A DNA stretch of 64,000 nucleotides from an uncultured Aquimarina sp. (GCA_947503835.1 CANNFM010000002.1:434001-498000); one strand, 5' to 3'; shown: positions 9,581-19,889, numbered from the stretch's first letter. Translations and numbers: made by a program. The notes: a model not told the origin generated them from the sequence alone.

Positions 9581-11329
9581 TTAAAAAAGTACTTTCAGTT
9601 TTTCAAAATCCATCTCTTCTTGCGTCCCAGATTGCATATTTTTAACCATGAAAGTATTAGTATTCATTTCTGTTTCACCAGCTAAAATAACAAATGGTAT
9701 TTGCCTCTTATTTGCATATCCCATTTGTTTTTTCATTTTAGCATTATCAGGATAGAGTTCGGTTACAACACCTTCATCTCTAAGTAAATTAACAGCTTTC
9801 AAACAATAAAGCGCTTCAGCTTCTCCAAAATTAATAAACATCGCTTTTGTAGAAGACAAAACAGTTTCTGGAAAAAGACTTAATTCTTCAAGAACCAGAT
9901 AAATCCTATCTAATCCAAATGAAATACCAACTCCACTTACATCCTTTAGACCAAAAATCCCGGTAAGATCGTCGTATCTACCTCCGCCACCTATAGACCC
10001 CATTTTCACAGTTTCAGGCGCAGTAACTTCAAAAATTGCACCTGTGTAATAATTTAACCCACGGGCTAAAGTAACGTCAAGATCCAAAGTAGCCGTCTTT
10101 AACGGAATATTAGCTATAGCATTGATTATAAACTGTAATTCTTCTACTCCTTGCTGCCCTTCATCTGAAGAGGCTAATAGTATCTTTAATTCGTCTATCT
10201 TTTCTTGTGCAGTACCCGTAAAACTAAATAGTGGTTTTACCTTCTCGATAGCATCTTCAGAAATACCTTTTGTCAACATTTCTTTTTTCACCCCATCTTC
10301 TCCAATCTTATCTAACTTATCAAGGGCAACTGTAAAATCAATTAATTTATCTTTTGCCCCTATAACTTCGGCTATACCCGATAGTATTTTTCTATTATTA
10401 ATTTTAATAGTTACTCCAGACAGGTTGAGCTCTGTAAAGACTTTATCATATAGCTGAATAAAATCAACCTCTTGCCACAAAGATGTACTCCCAACTACAT
10501 CTGCATCACACTGATAAAACTCTCTAAATCGCCCTTTTTGTGGTCTATCTGCTCGCCATACGGGCTGGATTTGATACCTCTTAAATGGAAAATCTATTTC
10601 ATTTTGATGCTGAACAACATAGCGCGCAAAAGGCACTGTTAGATCATATCGAAGTGCTTTTTCCGAAATAAACTGGGTTAATTTATTGGATTTTATATTT
10701 AACACATAAAAATCCATTAAAGTCTTTACTAAATCTTCTAATATATCTTTCTGTTCATTTAGTATAAAGTTTTCAAACGCAATATCATTATCAAAAAAAG
10801 AACCTCTATTAACTATGTCACTAGATATTCTAATTGCATTGTCTTTGAAATAATAAAATATCCTTCTTTCAAATTGACCAACATATGCAATTTGTGGTGC
10901 AGAATTTAAAATTGAACCAATGTTATCAGAAATATAAGCAGAAATTTTTTGCATATTAATATATTTCGCACTTCCACTAAAGTTATCCAAACATTCAGAC
11001 TTTAATTCTGTTCTAATATTCTTAAGAACTGATGTAATTAATTCACTTAAATAAGTAACTGTCGTATTATTCTCAAGAGGGTTTGTAATTTTGCTTTTAG
11101 CTTTTTCAAAATACTCACCAGATTCTAATATTTTAAATATTAGTCGATCTCCTTCTTCGCCATATTTACCCATTAAAGTATCACTATTCTCAAAACTGGG
11201 AGTTTCTATAGCCTGAAAACCAAATAATCGAAATTGTTTCTTGATCGTATCAATAATATAATTCCTTTTCGCTACTTCTATAGGCGAAAAATCACGCGTT
11301 CCTTTTGGTATTGATGGTTTTTGTGCCAT
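9581..11329 (-). CDS. hisS: histidine-tRNA ligase with internal insertion
   Basis: Class II aminoacyl-tRNA synthetase that charges tRNA-His in the cytoplasm. Motif 1 region lies near residues 1-60, motif 2 at about 263-275 ([14 protein letters not shown]), the histidine-A loop at [11 protein letters not shown], motif 3 at [17 protein letters not shown] residues ([14 protein letters not shown] here), and the C-terminal anticodon-binding domain after about 490. The protein has 582 residues where bacterial HisRS usually has about 420-460. The excess is one block, roughly residues 78-212, between the conserved [11 protein letters not shown] and [17 protein letters not shown] segments. Both flanks are intact and in frame, so the enzyme is probably active. 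The block has no intein-like Cys/Ser start or His-Asn end. Confidence 0.95.
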   Translation of the reverse strand: MAQKPSIPKGTRDFSPIEVAKRNYIIDTIKKQFRLFGFQAIETPSFENSDTLMGKYGEEGDRLIFKILESGEYFEKAKSKITNPLENNTTVTYLSELITSVLKNIRTELKSECLDNFSGSAKYINMQKISAYISDNIGSILNSAPQIAYVGQFERRIFYYFKDNAIRISSDIVNRGSFFDNDIAFENFILNEQKDILEDLVKTLMDFYVLNIKSNKLTQFISEKALRYDLTVPFARYVVQHQNEIDFPFKRYQIQPVWRADRPQKGRFREFYQCDADVVGSTSLWQEVDFIQLYDKVFTELNLSGVTIKINNRKILSGIAEVIGAKDKLIDFTVALDKLDKIGEDGVKKEMLTKGISEDAIEKVKPLFSFTGTAQEKIDELKILLASSDEGQQGVEELQFIINAIANIPLKTATLDLDVTLARGLNYYTGAIFEVTAPETVKMGSIGGGGRYDDLTGIFGLKDVSGVGISFGLDRIYLVLEELSLFPETVLSSTKAMFINFGEAEALYCLKAVNLLRDEGVVTELYPDNAKMKKQMGYANKRQIPFVILAGETEMNTNTFMVKNMQSGTQEEMDFEKLKVLF

Positions 11330-11423
11330 TGTATTAGTTTAATATTTTAGAAAGTAAACATCTAAAACTTCAAATTTATGATTTTATAAATAGTGATTTT
11401 AAAATAGAAACCACCTGCTTTCA

Positions 11424-11903
11424 TTATTTATTTTCGTTAACCAATCTTTCAAAATAATGATACAATTCTCCTTTTGTAATAGTTGCTCCTTGCTGGATCA
11501 GTTTAAATTTATCAAGATTCTTATCATCGCTATACTCTTTAGAGGCATTATAAAACACTACATCATCATTTAACAAATTACTTCGTAACCAATCGTAACC
11601 ATCTTCTGTTGTAACATCTATCAACTCGTTATTAACTTTAACAGCTATAAGATGCATCTGATCTTCTTGCAATTCGAATAAATGAATCTGATCCTTCGAG
11701 AAGTGCTCCAAATATTGTGCTCCAGTCAAGACTTTTTCCCATACTAAATCACTAAAAATATCGATTTCCTCTTCTGCAACATGAGGTGTACTGGTTTTAA
11801 TATCATCCCACTCCTCTGCCGTAATAGACTGTGTTGCCAAAAAGTTGATAAACTCTGTATGCAATTCGTCTAATTGTTCTTTGCTTAATCTCTGATACTT
11901 CAT
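11424..11903 (-). CDS. conserved flavobacterial protein, DUF6495-like
   Basis: About 159 residues from the ATG at 11903 (MKYQRLSKEQLDELHTEF). A longer frame reaches 11978, but its extra 25 residues are hydrophobic and unlike the conserved family start, so I reject them. The sequence is acidic and helical with the conserved stretches EEIDIFSDLVWE and TKGELYHYFERL. From memory of flavobacterial genomes this matches the DUF6495 family found next to hisS; the function is unknown. It has no signal peptide or membrane segment and is probably cytoplasmic. It lies upstream of hisS on the same strand with a 94-nt gap. Confidence 0.8.
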   Translation of the reverse strand: MKYQRLSKEQLDELHTEFINFLATQSITAEEWDDIKTSTPHVAEEEIDIFSDLVWEKVLTGAQYLEHFSKDQIHLFELQEDQMHLIAVKVNNELIDVTTEDGYDWLRSNLLNDDVVFYNASKEYSDDKNLDKFKLIQQGATITKGELYHYFERLVNENK

Positions 11904-11999
11904 TCTAAAAAAATTGAAAGCAAAAGTAATTATAAAAAGATGAATTTGAAACAGTATACACAAGCATTTAGCATACATCTTATCTTTATATTAAAAAGC

Positions 12000-12033
12000 A
12001 AAATCTATCTGCTCTTGGAGGTAGATAGATTTT
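12000..12033 (-). terminator. terminator after the Oar-type receptor gene
   Basis: Arms AAAATCTATCT (12000-12010) and AGATAGATTTT (12023-12033) form a perfect 11-bp stem with a 12-nt loop. On the minus strand it is followed by GCTTTTTAA, and it lies 30 nt past the receptor stop. Confidence 0.65.
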
Positions 12034-12062
12034 AAACAAATTACAAAAAGTTATCTTCTTTT

Positions 12063-15000
12063 TTAAAAGATATACCGTAGACCAATTTGCGCTTGCCACC
12101 TAGAATCTAAACTAAAGTCATTTGCAAATGTTTTTGTTTGAGAAGTATCAAAATTATAAACAGGTGTACCTGTTGTATCTACTGAAACCCCTATAGGTTG
12201 ATCATTAACAGGAACCTCTATAACCCCCCAATCAGAGCTTAACAGGTTACCAAAATTTAGAATATCTAAACTTAACTGTATCGTATTCGTTCTATCTCCT
12301 ATTTGAAAATCATAGTCTTGTAATAATTTCACATCCCAACGTCCTTTCCAAGGGCTTAATATTGCATATTTCTCTGCATAACTACCTCTACGATCACTTA
12401 AATAATCATCTTGTTGGATATAGGCTTCGTAAGCTACCCTCTGCTCTTGTTGCTCGGCAGCATTTCCACTAAAATTATACGTTGCTAAATCTTCTTGTGT
12501 AGGAATATAAATCAAATCGTTTAATGGCGAACCATCTCCGTTAATATCTCCAGAGTACGTATACGAAAATCTTCCTCCTTGCGCATATTCATAAAAAGCT
12601 CCTATCGATGTTCTCCATTCTTTATTTTTACCATAACTAAACGCTTTGTTGATTTGCCCAACAATTCTATGCTTATCACCATATCTTGACCTAGTTTCTA
12701 CCGCTTGATTCACATTCCCTAACGCCGGATTTCTATCAAAAGCATCACTAGAAATTTCTGCATCTAAAGAACTTGCATCTTTAGCTTCTAAGAAATTGTA
12801 TGCAATACTTGCAAATAATCCATTACTAAAGTTCTTTTGTAATTTAAAAGACCAATTAAAAGAATATCCGACATTAGTATTGGTAAACACATAGGCATTT
12901 GTTGGACCTCCAAATTCGTTAAGTGCTCTATCCGAAGGTAAATAGACACTTCTATTATCTACACCATTAAGTGTACCCGTTGGTGTTCCTAACCCATAAT
13001 TTCGAACCATTTGTGCATTCACATCCTCTGTATAGATAAGATCTGTAGATGCCACAATCCCATTTTTAAATCTATAATCAACACCTAGACTATTTCTCCA
13101 TACCTGTGGAAATCTGAAGTTTGGTGCCGTAGTCGTATAGAAAAAGAAATTAGGGTTAGCCACTTGGTTTCCGATCCATACAAAAGGAAGACGGCCTGTA
13201 AAAATACCTGTACCCCCACGTATTTGGAAAGTTTTATCTCCTTTTACGTCATAGTTAAACCCAAATCTTGGAGACACTAAAAGCTTTCTGGTTGGTAAGT
13301 CCAAGCTATTTAACTGAGTCGGCGCGCCATTCTCATCAAAATAGGTAATTCCTGGTTGATAATTACCATCAGGAAATGTTCCTCCAGCTGCTCTTTCTAT
13401 ATTTTCGGCAATTTTATCTTCTGTATCAAAATACAACGGTTGATCTATCCTAAGTCCATACGTAATTGTTAGTTTATCATTCACTTTCCATTTATCCTGA
13501 GCATATAGTGCAAATTGCCCAACATTAGTTTCTGCCAACGCCCAACGATCTAATGCATTGTTTGTATCAAAATTATTCTGTGCATTAGCTAAAGCTGCGG
13601 CTATGGTTCCATTATTAATAGCATCCTCAAAACTAGTACCCGGTAAAGCAGCATTTATTCTTACACTTTGAAATGCATCGAAGAATGTACTCACAGGCCC
13701 AAGACCTAAATCTTCATCTCCACCAAAATCATACACCCCTAAATTAAAAGAGTTATCAAATTCAAACCGTTCGAAAGTACCTCCAAAGGTAAGTGTATGA
13801 TCTCCTGTTACTATATTTAAATTATTAGTCACCTGAAACACCTTTTGTTCTAGTCGATTATTAATTGAAAAAGGCTCATGACCTGCAACTATATATCGCA
13901 CACCATCTTGTTGAATATTAATTGGTGGTGCTGGTGCAGAAAAAGGATCTCTGCTGTCGTCAAAGAAAGTATATCCAGCCTGAAATTTATTACTAATATT
14001 ACCTTTAAAACTAGAGTTTAATTCAACCAAGAAAGAAGTGATCTTATTATTAATTCTATAACCAGAATTTCTGAATTGCAATGTTGTTAAATCCGGTCCT
14101 CTTCTTCCTATAGCTTCGGGATTAGCGGGAAGATCTCTAGAGGCATCTAAGAAGTTATAAATTAATGCCATGCGATGCTTATCATTAATATTCCAATCTA
14201 ACTTTAATATCCCCTTTGTAGATTCGGTATCGTGTGTATATCCTTCAAAAGGCCCTGTTTCATATCCTAATGCACTTAATTGCTGGGATACATAATCTAA
14301 ATCTTCTGCAGACACTCTGGACACATTGGCTCCGGTTAATCCGGATCTAGCCGCCAAGAAGTTCGACCCTAAGTCTTCACGATCATCTCTTTCAAAATTA
14401 CCAAATACGAATAACTTATTTTTTATGATTGGCCCACCTACACTAACTCCATATTGAGCTTGTGTTAAATCGGGAACAATAATATCATCATCACCCACTT
14501 TGTCGCCGGTCATGTCTTGATTACGATAGAATCCGTATACAGTTCCTTTCCATTGGTTCGTTCCGCTCTTGGTAACAGCATTTACCGATGCTCCTGTAAA
14601 CCCTGCTTGAGTTACATCGTATGGAGCTGTAGCCACTTGTATCTGATCAATCGCATCTAAGGAAACTGGCTGTGCATTAGTTTGTCCTCCTGGTGTAGCT
14701 GCATCCAACCCAAATGGATTATTAAAGATCGATCCATCTAAACTAAAATTATTAAACTGGTCATTTCTACCTCCAAAAGAACCATTACTGGATGCTGTAG
14801 GTTCTAATCGATAAAAATCTGCTGCAGAACGTGTGATTGTAGGCAACGCTTTTAACTCTCTATTACCGATATTTGTTTCTGCCCCGGTTCTTTCACTACT
14901 AAAAGTGGTACTCTTATTAGAGGTAATCACCACTTCTTCAAGTTGATTATCATCTTCAACCATCACCACATCTAAATTAAATGTTTGCCCTAATTGAAGC

Positions 15001-15275
15001 GAAATATCATCAATTAGTTGCTTTTTGAAACCAACATAGCTAATAGTAAGTCTATAAGGCCCTCCAACTCTAAGGTTGATAAGATCAAATCGCCCATCAA
15101 AGTTAGTAACTCCGCCGTAAGATGTTCCGGTAGGTTGATGTACGGCGGTAATATTTGCCCCTGGAAGCAACTGATTACTATTGTCATATACTACACCCGA
15201 AATATTAGAAGTAGTAACCTGAGCATTTATTGCAGTAGCAATAAATACAAAAAATAATAAGATAATTTTTTTCAT
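12063..15275 (-). CDS. Oar-type TonB-dependent outer-membrane receptor
   Basis: 1070 residues. Signal peptide at about 1-19, then a carboxypeptidase-regulatory-like beta-sandwich (about 22-110; SGVVYDNSNQLLPGANI), a plug domain (about 120-245) and a long C-terminal beta barrel ending in Phe (RWQAQIGLRYIF), as expected for Bam-dependent insertion. The plug segment with FNNFSLDGSIFNN and VNAVTKSGTNQWKG is typical of the Oar subgroup named from Myxococcus xanthus. The substrate is unknown; no SusD partner is next to it, which fits Oar-like rather than SusC-like function. It stands alone, with a terminator behind it and the rplI terminator upstream. Confidence 0.9.
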   Translation of the reverse strand: MKKIILLFFVFIATAINAQVTTSNISGVVYDNSNQLLPGANITAVHQPTGTSYGGVTNFDGRFDLINLRVGGPYRLTISYVGFKKQLIDDISLQLGQTFNLDVVMVEDDNQLEEVVITSNKSTTFSSERTGAETNIGNRELKALPTITRSAADFYRLEPTASSNGSFGGRNDQFNNFSLDGSIFNNPFGLDAATPGGQTNAQPVSLDAIDQIQVATAPYDVTQAGFTGASVNAVTKSGTNQWKGTVYGFYRNQDMTGDKVGDDDIIVPDLTQAQYGVSVGGPIIKNKLFVFGNFERDDREDLGSNFLAARSGLTGANVSRVSAEDLDYVSQQLSALGYETGPFEGYTHDTESTKGILKLDWNINDKHRMALIYNFLDASRDLPANPEAIGRRGPDLTTLQFRNSGYRINNKITSFLVELNSSFKGNISNKFQAGYTFFDDSRDPFSAPAPPINIQQDGVRYIVAGHEPFSINNRLEQKVFQVTNNLNIVTGDHTLTFGGTFERFEFDNSFNLGVYDFGGDEDLGLGPVSTFFDAFQSVRINAALPGTSFEDAINNGTIAAALANAQNNFDTNNALDRWALAETNVGQFALYAQDKWKVNDKLTITYGLRIDQPLYFDTEDKIAENIERAAGGTFPDGNYQPGITYFDENGAPTQLNSLDLPTRKLLVSPRFGFNYDVKGDKTFQIRGGTGIFTGRLPFVWIGNQVANPNFFFYTTTAPNFRFPQVWRNSLGVDYRFKNGIVASTDLIYTEDVNAQMVRNYGLGTPTGTLNGVDNRSVYLPSDRALNEFGGPTNAYVFTNTNVGYSFNWSFKLQKNFSNGLFASIAYNFLEAKDASSLDAEISSDAFDRNPALGNVNQAVETRSRYGDKHRIVGQINKAFSYGKNKEWRTSIGAFYEYAQGGRFSYTYSGDINGDGSPLNDLIYIPTQEDLATYNFSGNAAEQQEQRVAYEAYIQQDDYLSDRRGSYAEKYAILSPWKGRWDVKLLQDYDFQIGDRTNTIQLSLDILNFGNLLSSDWGVIEVPVNDQPIGVSVDTTGTPVYNFDTSQTKTFANDFSLDSRWQAQIGLRYIF

Positions 15276-15315
15276 CGATTACAAATTTGTGTGAATTACC
15301 TATAAATTTAAAATA

Positions 15316-15343
15316 AAAAAATCGCTCATCTGAGCGATTTTTT
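15316..15343 (-). terminator. terminator of the rpsF-rpsR-rplI operon
   Basis: Arms AAAAATCGCTCA and TGAGCGATTTTT pair perfectly around a 4-nt loop. The stem is flanked by A on one side and T on the other, so it could work in both directions. It lies just past the rplI stop on the minus strand. Confidence 0.85.
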
Positions 15344-15381
15344 CTAATATTATAAAACAGTTATTAACCGTCTTTTCAAAT

Positions 15382-15834
15382 TTACTTTGCTTGAGCAACA
15401 ATCTCAAAAGCAACAGGAGCAATTACTTCTCTGTGAAGACGAACTGAAGCTTCGTATTGACCCAGACGTTTTATAGTCCCTCCAGGTACAGTAACAAACT
15501 TCTTCTCAATCTCTACACCACCTTTAGCAAAAGCTTCGGCAACATCAGCATTAGAAATAGAACCAAATAATTTGTCTCCAGATCCTACTTTTGCAGAAAT
15601 CTTAATCTCTAATGCGCCAAGTTTTTTAGCTACTTTTTGTGCATCTTCAATCTCTTTCTTCTCTTTAAATGCACGTTGCTTCAATGTCTCAGCAAGTGCT
15701 TTTTTTGCAGAAGGAGTTGCTAATAATGCAAATCCATGAGGTATTAAATAGTTACGTCCATAACCATTTTTAACTTCTACTACATCGTCTGCGAATCCTA
15801 GATTCTCAACGTCTTTCTTTAATATAAGTTCCAT
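15382..15834 (-). CDS. rplI: 50S ribosomal protein L9
   Basis: 150 residues, the usual length for bL9. The N-terminal rRNA-binding domain starts MELILKKDVENLG and contains the L9 signature G.G.GRNYLIPHG.A (residues about 24-37). It is joined by a long Lys/Glu-rich helix (about 45-75) to the C-terminal domain (KIGSGDKLFGSI-type residues; here SAKVGSGDKLFGSIS). It binds 23S rRNA near the L1 stalk. Third gene of the rpsF-rpsR-rplI operon, 16 nt after rpsR, with a terminator just downstream. Confidence 0.98.
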   Translation of the reverse strand: MELILKKDVENLGFADDVVEVKNGYGRNYLIPHGFALLATPSAKKALAETLKQRAFKEKKEIEDAQKVAKKLGALEIKISAKVGSGDKLFGSISNADVAEAFAKGGVEIEKKFVTVPGGTIKRLGQYEASVRLHREVIAPVAFEIVAQAK

Positions 15835-15850
15835 AATGTTATGACGAATT

Positions 15851-16147
15851 TTATTTTAATAAATCACCTACGTAAGGCATTAAAGCTAAATGTCTAGCTC
15901 TTTTAACAGCTACACTTACTTTACGTTGGTATTTTAATGAAGTTCCTGTAAGACGACGAGGTAATAATTTACCTTGCTCATTTACAAATGCCATTAAGAA
16001 ATCAGGATCTTTGTAATCAATATACTTGATTCCTGACTTTTTGAAACGACAATACTTCTTATTTTTCGTTGTATCTATATTAAGAGGGGTAAGATATCTG
16101 ATCTCTCCGTCTTTTTTTCCTTTAGCTTGTTGTTCTATAGATGACAT
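15851..16147 (-). CDS. rpsR: 30S ribosomal protein S18
   Basis: 98 residues. The core [20 protein letters not shown] and the basic C-terminal [29 protein letters not shown] match bS18, which pairs with S6 on the 30S platform. A short extension ([19 protein letters not shown]) precedes the core, as is common in Bacteroidota. It starts 2 nt after the rpsF stop, so the two are likely coupled. Confidence 0.97.
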   Translation of the reverse strand: MSSIEQQAKGKKDGEIRYLTPLNIDTTKNKKYCRFKKSGIKYIDYKDPDFLMAFVNEQGKLLPRRLTGTSLKYQRKVSVAVKRARHLALMPYVGDLLK

Positions 16148-16149
16148 AA

Positions 16150-16488
16150 TTAAGCTTTTTGTTTGTTTCTAGTTCTTCTTTTCTCTGCCCAAGCAATCGC
16201 ATGCTTATCAAGACGTACAGTAAGATAGCGCATCACTCGCTCATCTCTTCTAAATTCAACTTCTACAGCGTTGATTGCTTCACCAGGAACCTGGTATTCA
16301 AATAAGTGATAAAAACCACTTTTTTTGTGTTGGATTGCGTATGCAAGCTTTTTAAGCCCCCAATCCTCTTTTGATATCATCTTGGCACCATTAGAAACAA
16401 GAATGTCTTCGTATTTCTTAACTGTTTCCTTTATCTGTTCTTCAGATAAAACGGGATTCAAGATGAAAACAGTTTCGTATTGATTCAT
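16150..16488 (-). CDS. rpsF: 30S ribosomal protein S6
   Basis: 112 residues. It starts [18 protein letters not shown] and has the S6 ferredoxin-like pattern with [21 protein letters not shown] and the conserved [15 protein letters not shown], then a basic tail. It binds S18 and 16S rRNA. First gene of the S6-S18-L9 operon. Unlike many Proteobacteria no priB or ssb lies between S6 and S18. It is divergent from the LytTR regulator, with a 165-nt shared upstream region. Confidence 0.98.
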   Translation of the reverse strand: MNQYETVFILNPVLSEEQIKETVKKYEDILVSNGAKMISKEDWGLKKLAYAIQHKKSGFYHLFEYQVPGEAINAVEVEFRRDERVMRYLTVRLDKHAIAWAEKRRTRNKQKA

Positions 16489-16602
16489 AAAAATCTAAGT
16501 TTAAATTAAAATTGGCTGCAAAAGTAAGACTATTTTTTCGATTTTCAAACATAAAAATCACCTCGATGAAACACTATTTTTATCGATAAAAAGCCTAAAT
16601 TG

Positions 16603-16634
16603 TTTGTGGAAACAATATATATTCATTAATATTG
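16603..16634 (+). promoter_or_regulatory. Bacteroidota-type promoter of the LytTR regulator
   Basis: TTTG at 16603-16606 and TAATATTG at 16627-16634 are separated by 20 nt. This matches the Bacteroidota primary sigma pattern TTTG-N19-21-TAnnTTTG with one mismatch in the -7 box. The predicted start point lies about 10-15 nt before the ATG at 16654, a short leader. Confidence 0.5.
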
Positions 16635-16653
16635 TATTCGGAATATATAACCT

Positions 16654-17367
16654 ATGCAAGTGGAACAATCACAATTAAAATGTGCGGTAGTAGATGATTC
16701 TCGCCTTCAAAGACTAGCTATAGTTAAGCTTATAGACGAACATCCGTCACTAGAACTAGTGGCAGAATGGAACAATGCTATTGAAACTAAAAACGGCTTA
16801 CTTGATACTCAAGTAGACTTATTATTCCTGGATATAGAAATGCCAATACTTACTGGTTTTGACCTTTTGGATGATTTGGAAAACAAACCACATATAATTT
16901 TTGTTACCGGGAAAACAAAATATGCTTTTAAAGCTTTTGACTATGATGCTGTAGATTATTTAAGAAAACCTCTTAAGAAAGATCGATTTAATGCAGCTGT
17001 TGAAAAAGCGCTTAGTATGTCTCGTTTAGGCTCAGAAAGTGCTATCATTGAAGATGATGATTATATTTTTGTAAAAAGTAATCTAAAAAAACGTAAAATC
17101 TTTCTAAATCAACTCAAATATGTTGAAGCTTTGGGTGATTATGTAAAGCTGATCATGGAAGAAGGTGATCCTATCGTTGTTTTGGCTACTATGAAATCTT
17201 TCGAAGCTCAGTTACCTGCTGATCGTTTTTTAAGAATTCATAAATCCTATATCGTTAACCTGGATAAGGTAGAGCGCTATAACAGTCGTAATATAGAAAT
17301 TGCAGATGAGAAGATACCTCTTAGCAGACACAAAAAGCATTCATTAATAGAGGCTTTAAACAATTAA
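16654..17367 (+). CDS. LytTR-family response regulator
   Basis: 237 residues. The receiver domain spans about 8-125, with acidic pocket residues VVDDS, phospho-acceptor Asp60 in LLFLDIEMP, the conserved Thr in FVTGKT and Lys in LRKPLK. The LytTR DNA-binding domain spans about 138-237 (FVKSNLKKRKIFL, FLRIHKSYIVNL, IPLSRHKK). Proteins of this AlgR/AgrA type bind direct repeats upstream of target genes. No histidine kinase is adjacent, so the partner must lie elsewhere. It is the only plus-strand gene between the ribosomal operon and priA and has its own terminator. Confidence 0.93.
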   Translation: MQVEQSQLKCAVVDDSRLQRLAIVKLIDEHPSLELVAEWNNAIETKNGLLDTQVDLLFLDIEMPILTGFDLLDDLENKPHIIFVTGKTKYAFKAFDYDAVDYLRKPLKKDRFNAAVEKALSMSRLGSESAIIEDDDYIFVKSNLKKRKIFLNQLKYVEALGDYVKLIMEEGDPIVVLATMKSFEAQLPADRFLRIHKSYIVNLDKVERYNSRNIEIADEKIPLSRHKKHSLIEALNN

Positions 17368-17406
17368 GACAGTAGAATAAATTTTATTACTATAATAATA
17401 TATATA

Positions 17407-17427
17407 ATCCCGCTACGTTAGCGGGAT
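17407..17427 (+). terminator. terminator between LytTR regulator and priA
   Basis: Arms ATCCCGCTA (17407-17415) and TAGCGGGAT (17419-17427) with a 3-nt loop, then TTTTAATTTT. It lies between two convergent genes and may serve both. Confidence 0.85.
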
Positions 17428-17435
17428 TTTTAATT

Positions 17436-19889
17436 TTAGTAGTTATCTACATTTATTATTATTCGCACTCCAGAGAATTCTTTAATACTTGCAAATGAAA
17501 TCTGGATCTTTTTTATAACTTCTTTAGTTTTCAATAAAGATTGTCCTTGAGGGATTTTTACTAGTATATTCTTATGGTACTGATTTCTTATTCTTGAAAT
17601 AGGTGGAAACTCCGGACCAAGTACATTTTCATTAAAAACATTCTTCAAAGAGGTAGCTAACCAATTCATCGCATCATTTACCTTATTATAGTCTTTATGT
17701 TTCCCTGTTATTTTAATTAACCTGTAAAAAGGAGGATATTTATACTGATGTCTTTCTTCAATTTGATCTTTATACATACCCAAGTAGTCATTAACTGATA
17801 CCTGTTGAAGAATCTGATGAAAAGGGTTATATGTCTGAATCAATACTTTCCCTCTTTTTTTAGTCCTACCTGCCCTACCGGATACCTGCTGCATTAATTG
17901 AAAACTACGCTCATGTGCTCTAAAATCAGGGAAATTAAGTAAATTATCAGCATTCATTATACCCACGAGGCTCACATTCCTAAAATCTAATCCTTTAGAT
18001 AACATCTGTGTACCTACTAAAACATCTATTTCACCTTGTTCAAATTGATTTATTATTTTTTCATATCCATACTTACCTCTTGTTGTATCTTGATCCATTC
18101 TGCCAATTGCATGTTCTGGAAAAATTTCTTGTAATTCTTTCTCTATTTGTTCTGTTCCGAAACCCTTTGTCGATAACTCTGTACTATTGCATGCCATACA
18201 TTGTTGTAACATCGCCATATTATACCCACAATAATGACACCTTAATTGGTTTCTGTGGTTATGAAAAGTAAGACTTACATCGCAATTAGGACATTGAGGT
18301 GAATGACCGCAAGTATTACATTCTATAACAGGGGAATACCCTCTCCTATTTTGAAAAAGAATGACCTGTTCTCCTTCTTTGAGTGCATCTTGGATACCTT
18401 CAAGTAGTGTATCACTAAAATGACCTGTCATTTCCTTTTTCTTATACTTGGTCTTTATATCTACCAAATTAATTTCTGGCATCAGGACATCACCAAACCG
18501 CCTGGTTAACTGTACCAATCCATATTTTCCATCTTTTGAATTATAATAGGTCTCAAGAGCCGGTGTAGCCGAACCTAAAACTACCTTTGCCTGAAACATT
18601 TTAGCTAAAACTATTGCAGTATCCCTGGCATGATATCTTGGTGCCGGATCATACTGCTTAAAAGAACTTTCATGTTCTTCATCGACAATGATCAACCCAA
18701 GGTTAGTAAACGGAAGAAATATAGCCGATCTAGCACCAATAACGACTTGAGCTTTAGATTTTTCATCCTTAACATTGTTCCATGCTTCTACTCTCTCATT
18801 AACCGAATATTTAGAGTGGTATACCGTGAGTTTTTCTCCAAAATATTCCTGCAATCTTGTAATCAATTGGGTTGTCAAGGCAATCTCTGGCAACAAATAC
18901 AGCACCTGTTTTCCAGCGTTAACAACTTCTTCAATTAGTTTTACGTAAATCTCTGTTTTTCCAGAAGAAGTAACACCATGCAATAAACAAACTTCTTTTT
19001 CTTTAAAAACAGTTTGTATTTCATTAAAAGCCTGAAATTGATATTCATTAAGTTCTTTGGTATCTGCATCAGCATCTCCCTTATAATCTATGCGATCTGT
19101 TTGCAGTGTATATTCTTGCAGAATCTCTTTATCCACTAATGCTTTTATTGCAGCCGATGTAGCGTTTGATACTTTCATCAAATCTGCTGCTTTAACAGAT
19201 TTAGCGGTTTTTGCTTGTAACGTAAACAGGTGCATTAACACTTCTCTCTGTTTAGGTGCTCGATTCATTGAATCTAACAACGATTTTAACGATTCTTCAC
19301 TCGTATAATTAGGGTTAAGCTTTACGTACCTCACTAGTTTTGGCTTATACTGCTCATAAATCTCTTCTTGAACAGTAATAACTTCTTTCTCTATTAATCT
19401 TTTTATAACTGGAAGTACACTTTTCTTACTTACAATATTCATCACCTCTTGTATACGAAGTAAACTCTGATACTGAAGTGCTTCATAAATCAAGAATTCA
19501 TCATCTTTTAAAAGAGACTCATCTATAGACGCTTTATCATTTTTAAGGATTATGGTTTCACTTTCTAATAAAAATGCGCTAGGAAGAGCAGCCCTCATTA
19601 ATTCTCCTCTAGTACACATATAATACCCAGAAATCCATGACCAAAGCTCTAATTGCTTATCGGTAACAATCGGTGATTCATCAAGAATATGTTCTATCTC
19701 TTTGGCCTCATATACCTGTGGTGGATTTTGATGAATTCTGGTTACCAAGGCTGCATATATTTTACTTTTTCCGAATTGAACAGCTACTCGCATGCCTGGC
19801 TTTAGAAAAACTGCTTCATTTTTATTAATAGAATACGTGAACTCTTTATCAAGAGGTATAGGAAGAATTACGTCTATAAAATATGACAT
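17436..19889 (-). CDS. priA: primosomal protein N', replication restart helicase PriA
   Basis: 817 residues from the ATG at 19889 (MSYFIDVILPIPLDKEFTY); a TTG two codons earlier is possible. PriA recognises stalled forks and reloads the replicative helicase. The N-terminal 3'-DNA-binding domain (about 1-100) is followed by a superfamily 2 helicase core with Walker A GVTSSGKTEIY, Walker B box IIVDEEHE, and motifs GSATPALE and QVSGRAGR. Paired cysteines in the middle (CNTCGHSPQCPNCD, CHYCGY, CMAC) form the two zinc sites typical of the family. Length and motif order are normal. It is a single gene convergent with the LytTR regulator. Confidence 0.97.
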   Translation of the reverse strand: MSYFIDVILPIPLDKEFTYSINKNEAVFLKPGMRVAVQFGKSKIYAALVTRIHQNPPQVYEAKEIEHILDESPIVTDKQLELWSWISGYYMCTRGELMRAALPSAFLLESETIILKNDKASIDESLLKDDEFLIYEALQYQSLLRIQEVMNIVSKKSVLPVIKRLIEKEVITVQEEIYEQYKPKLVRYVKLNPNYTSEESLKSLLDSMNRAPKQREVLMHLFTLQAKTAKSVKAADLMKVSNATSAAIKALVDKEILQEYTLQTDRIDYKGDADADTKELNEYQFQAFNEIQTVFKEKEVCLLHGVTSSGKTEIYVKLIEEVVNAGKQVLYLLPEIALTTQLITRLQEYFGEKLTVYHSKYSVNERVEAWNNVKDEKSKAQVVIGARSAIFLPFTNLGLIIVDEEHESSFKQYDPAPRYHARDTAIVLAKMFQAKVVLGSATPALETYYNSKDGKYGLVQLTRRFGDVLMPEINLVDIKTKYKKKEMTGHFSDTLLEGIQDALKEGEQVILFQNRRGYSPVIECNTCGHSPQCPNCDVSLTFHNHRNQLRCHYCGYNMAMLQQCMACNSTELSTKGFGTEQIEKELQEIFPEHAIGRMDQDTTRGKYGYEKIINQFEQGEIDVLVGTQMLSKGLDFRNVSLVGIMNADNLLNFPDFRAHERSFQLMQQVSGRAGRTKKRGKVLIQTYNPFHQILQQVSVNDYLGMYKDQIEERHQYKYPPFYRLIKITGKHKDYNKVNDAMNWLATSLKNVFNENVLGPEFPPISRIRNQYHKNILVKIPQGQSLLKTKEVIKKIQISFASIKEFSGVRIIINVDNY

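Noticed and set aside
10694..11098. Intein in hisS
   Set aside because: The block does not start with Cys or Ser, does not end in His-Asn, and has no homing-endonuclease or splicing-block motifs.
11904..11978. 25-residue N-terminal extension of the DUF6495-like protein
   Set aside because: It is hydrophobic and Cys/Phe-rich, whereas the protein from 11903 starts with a pattern matching the conserved family start.
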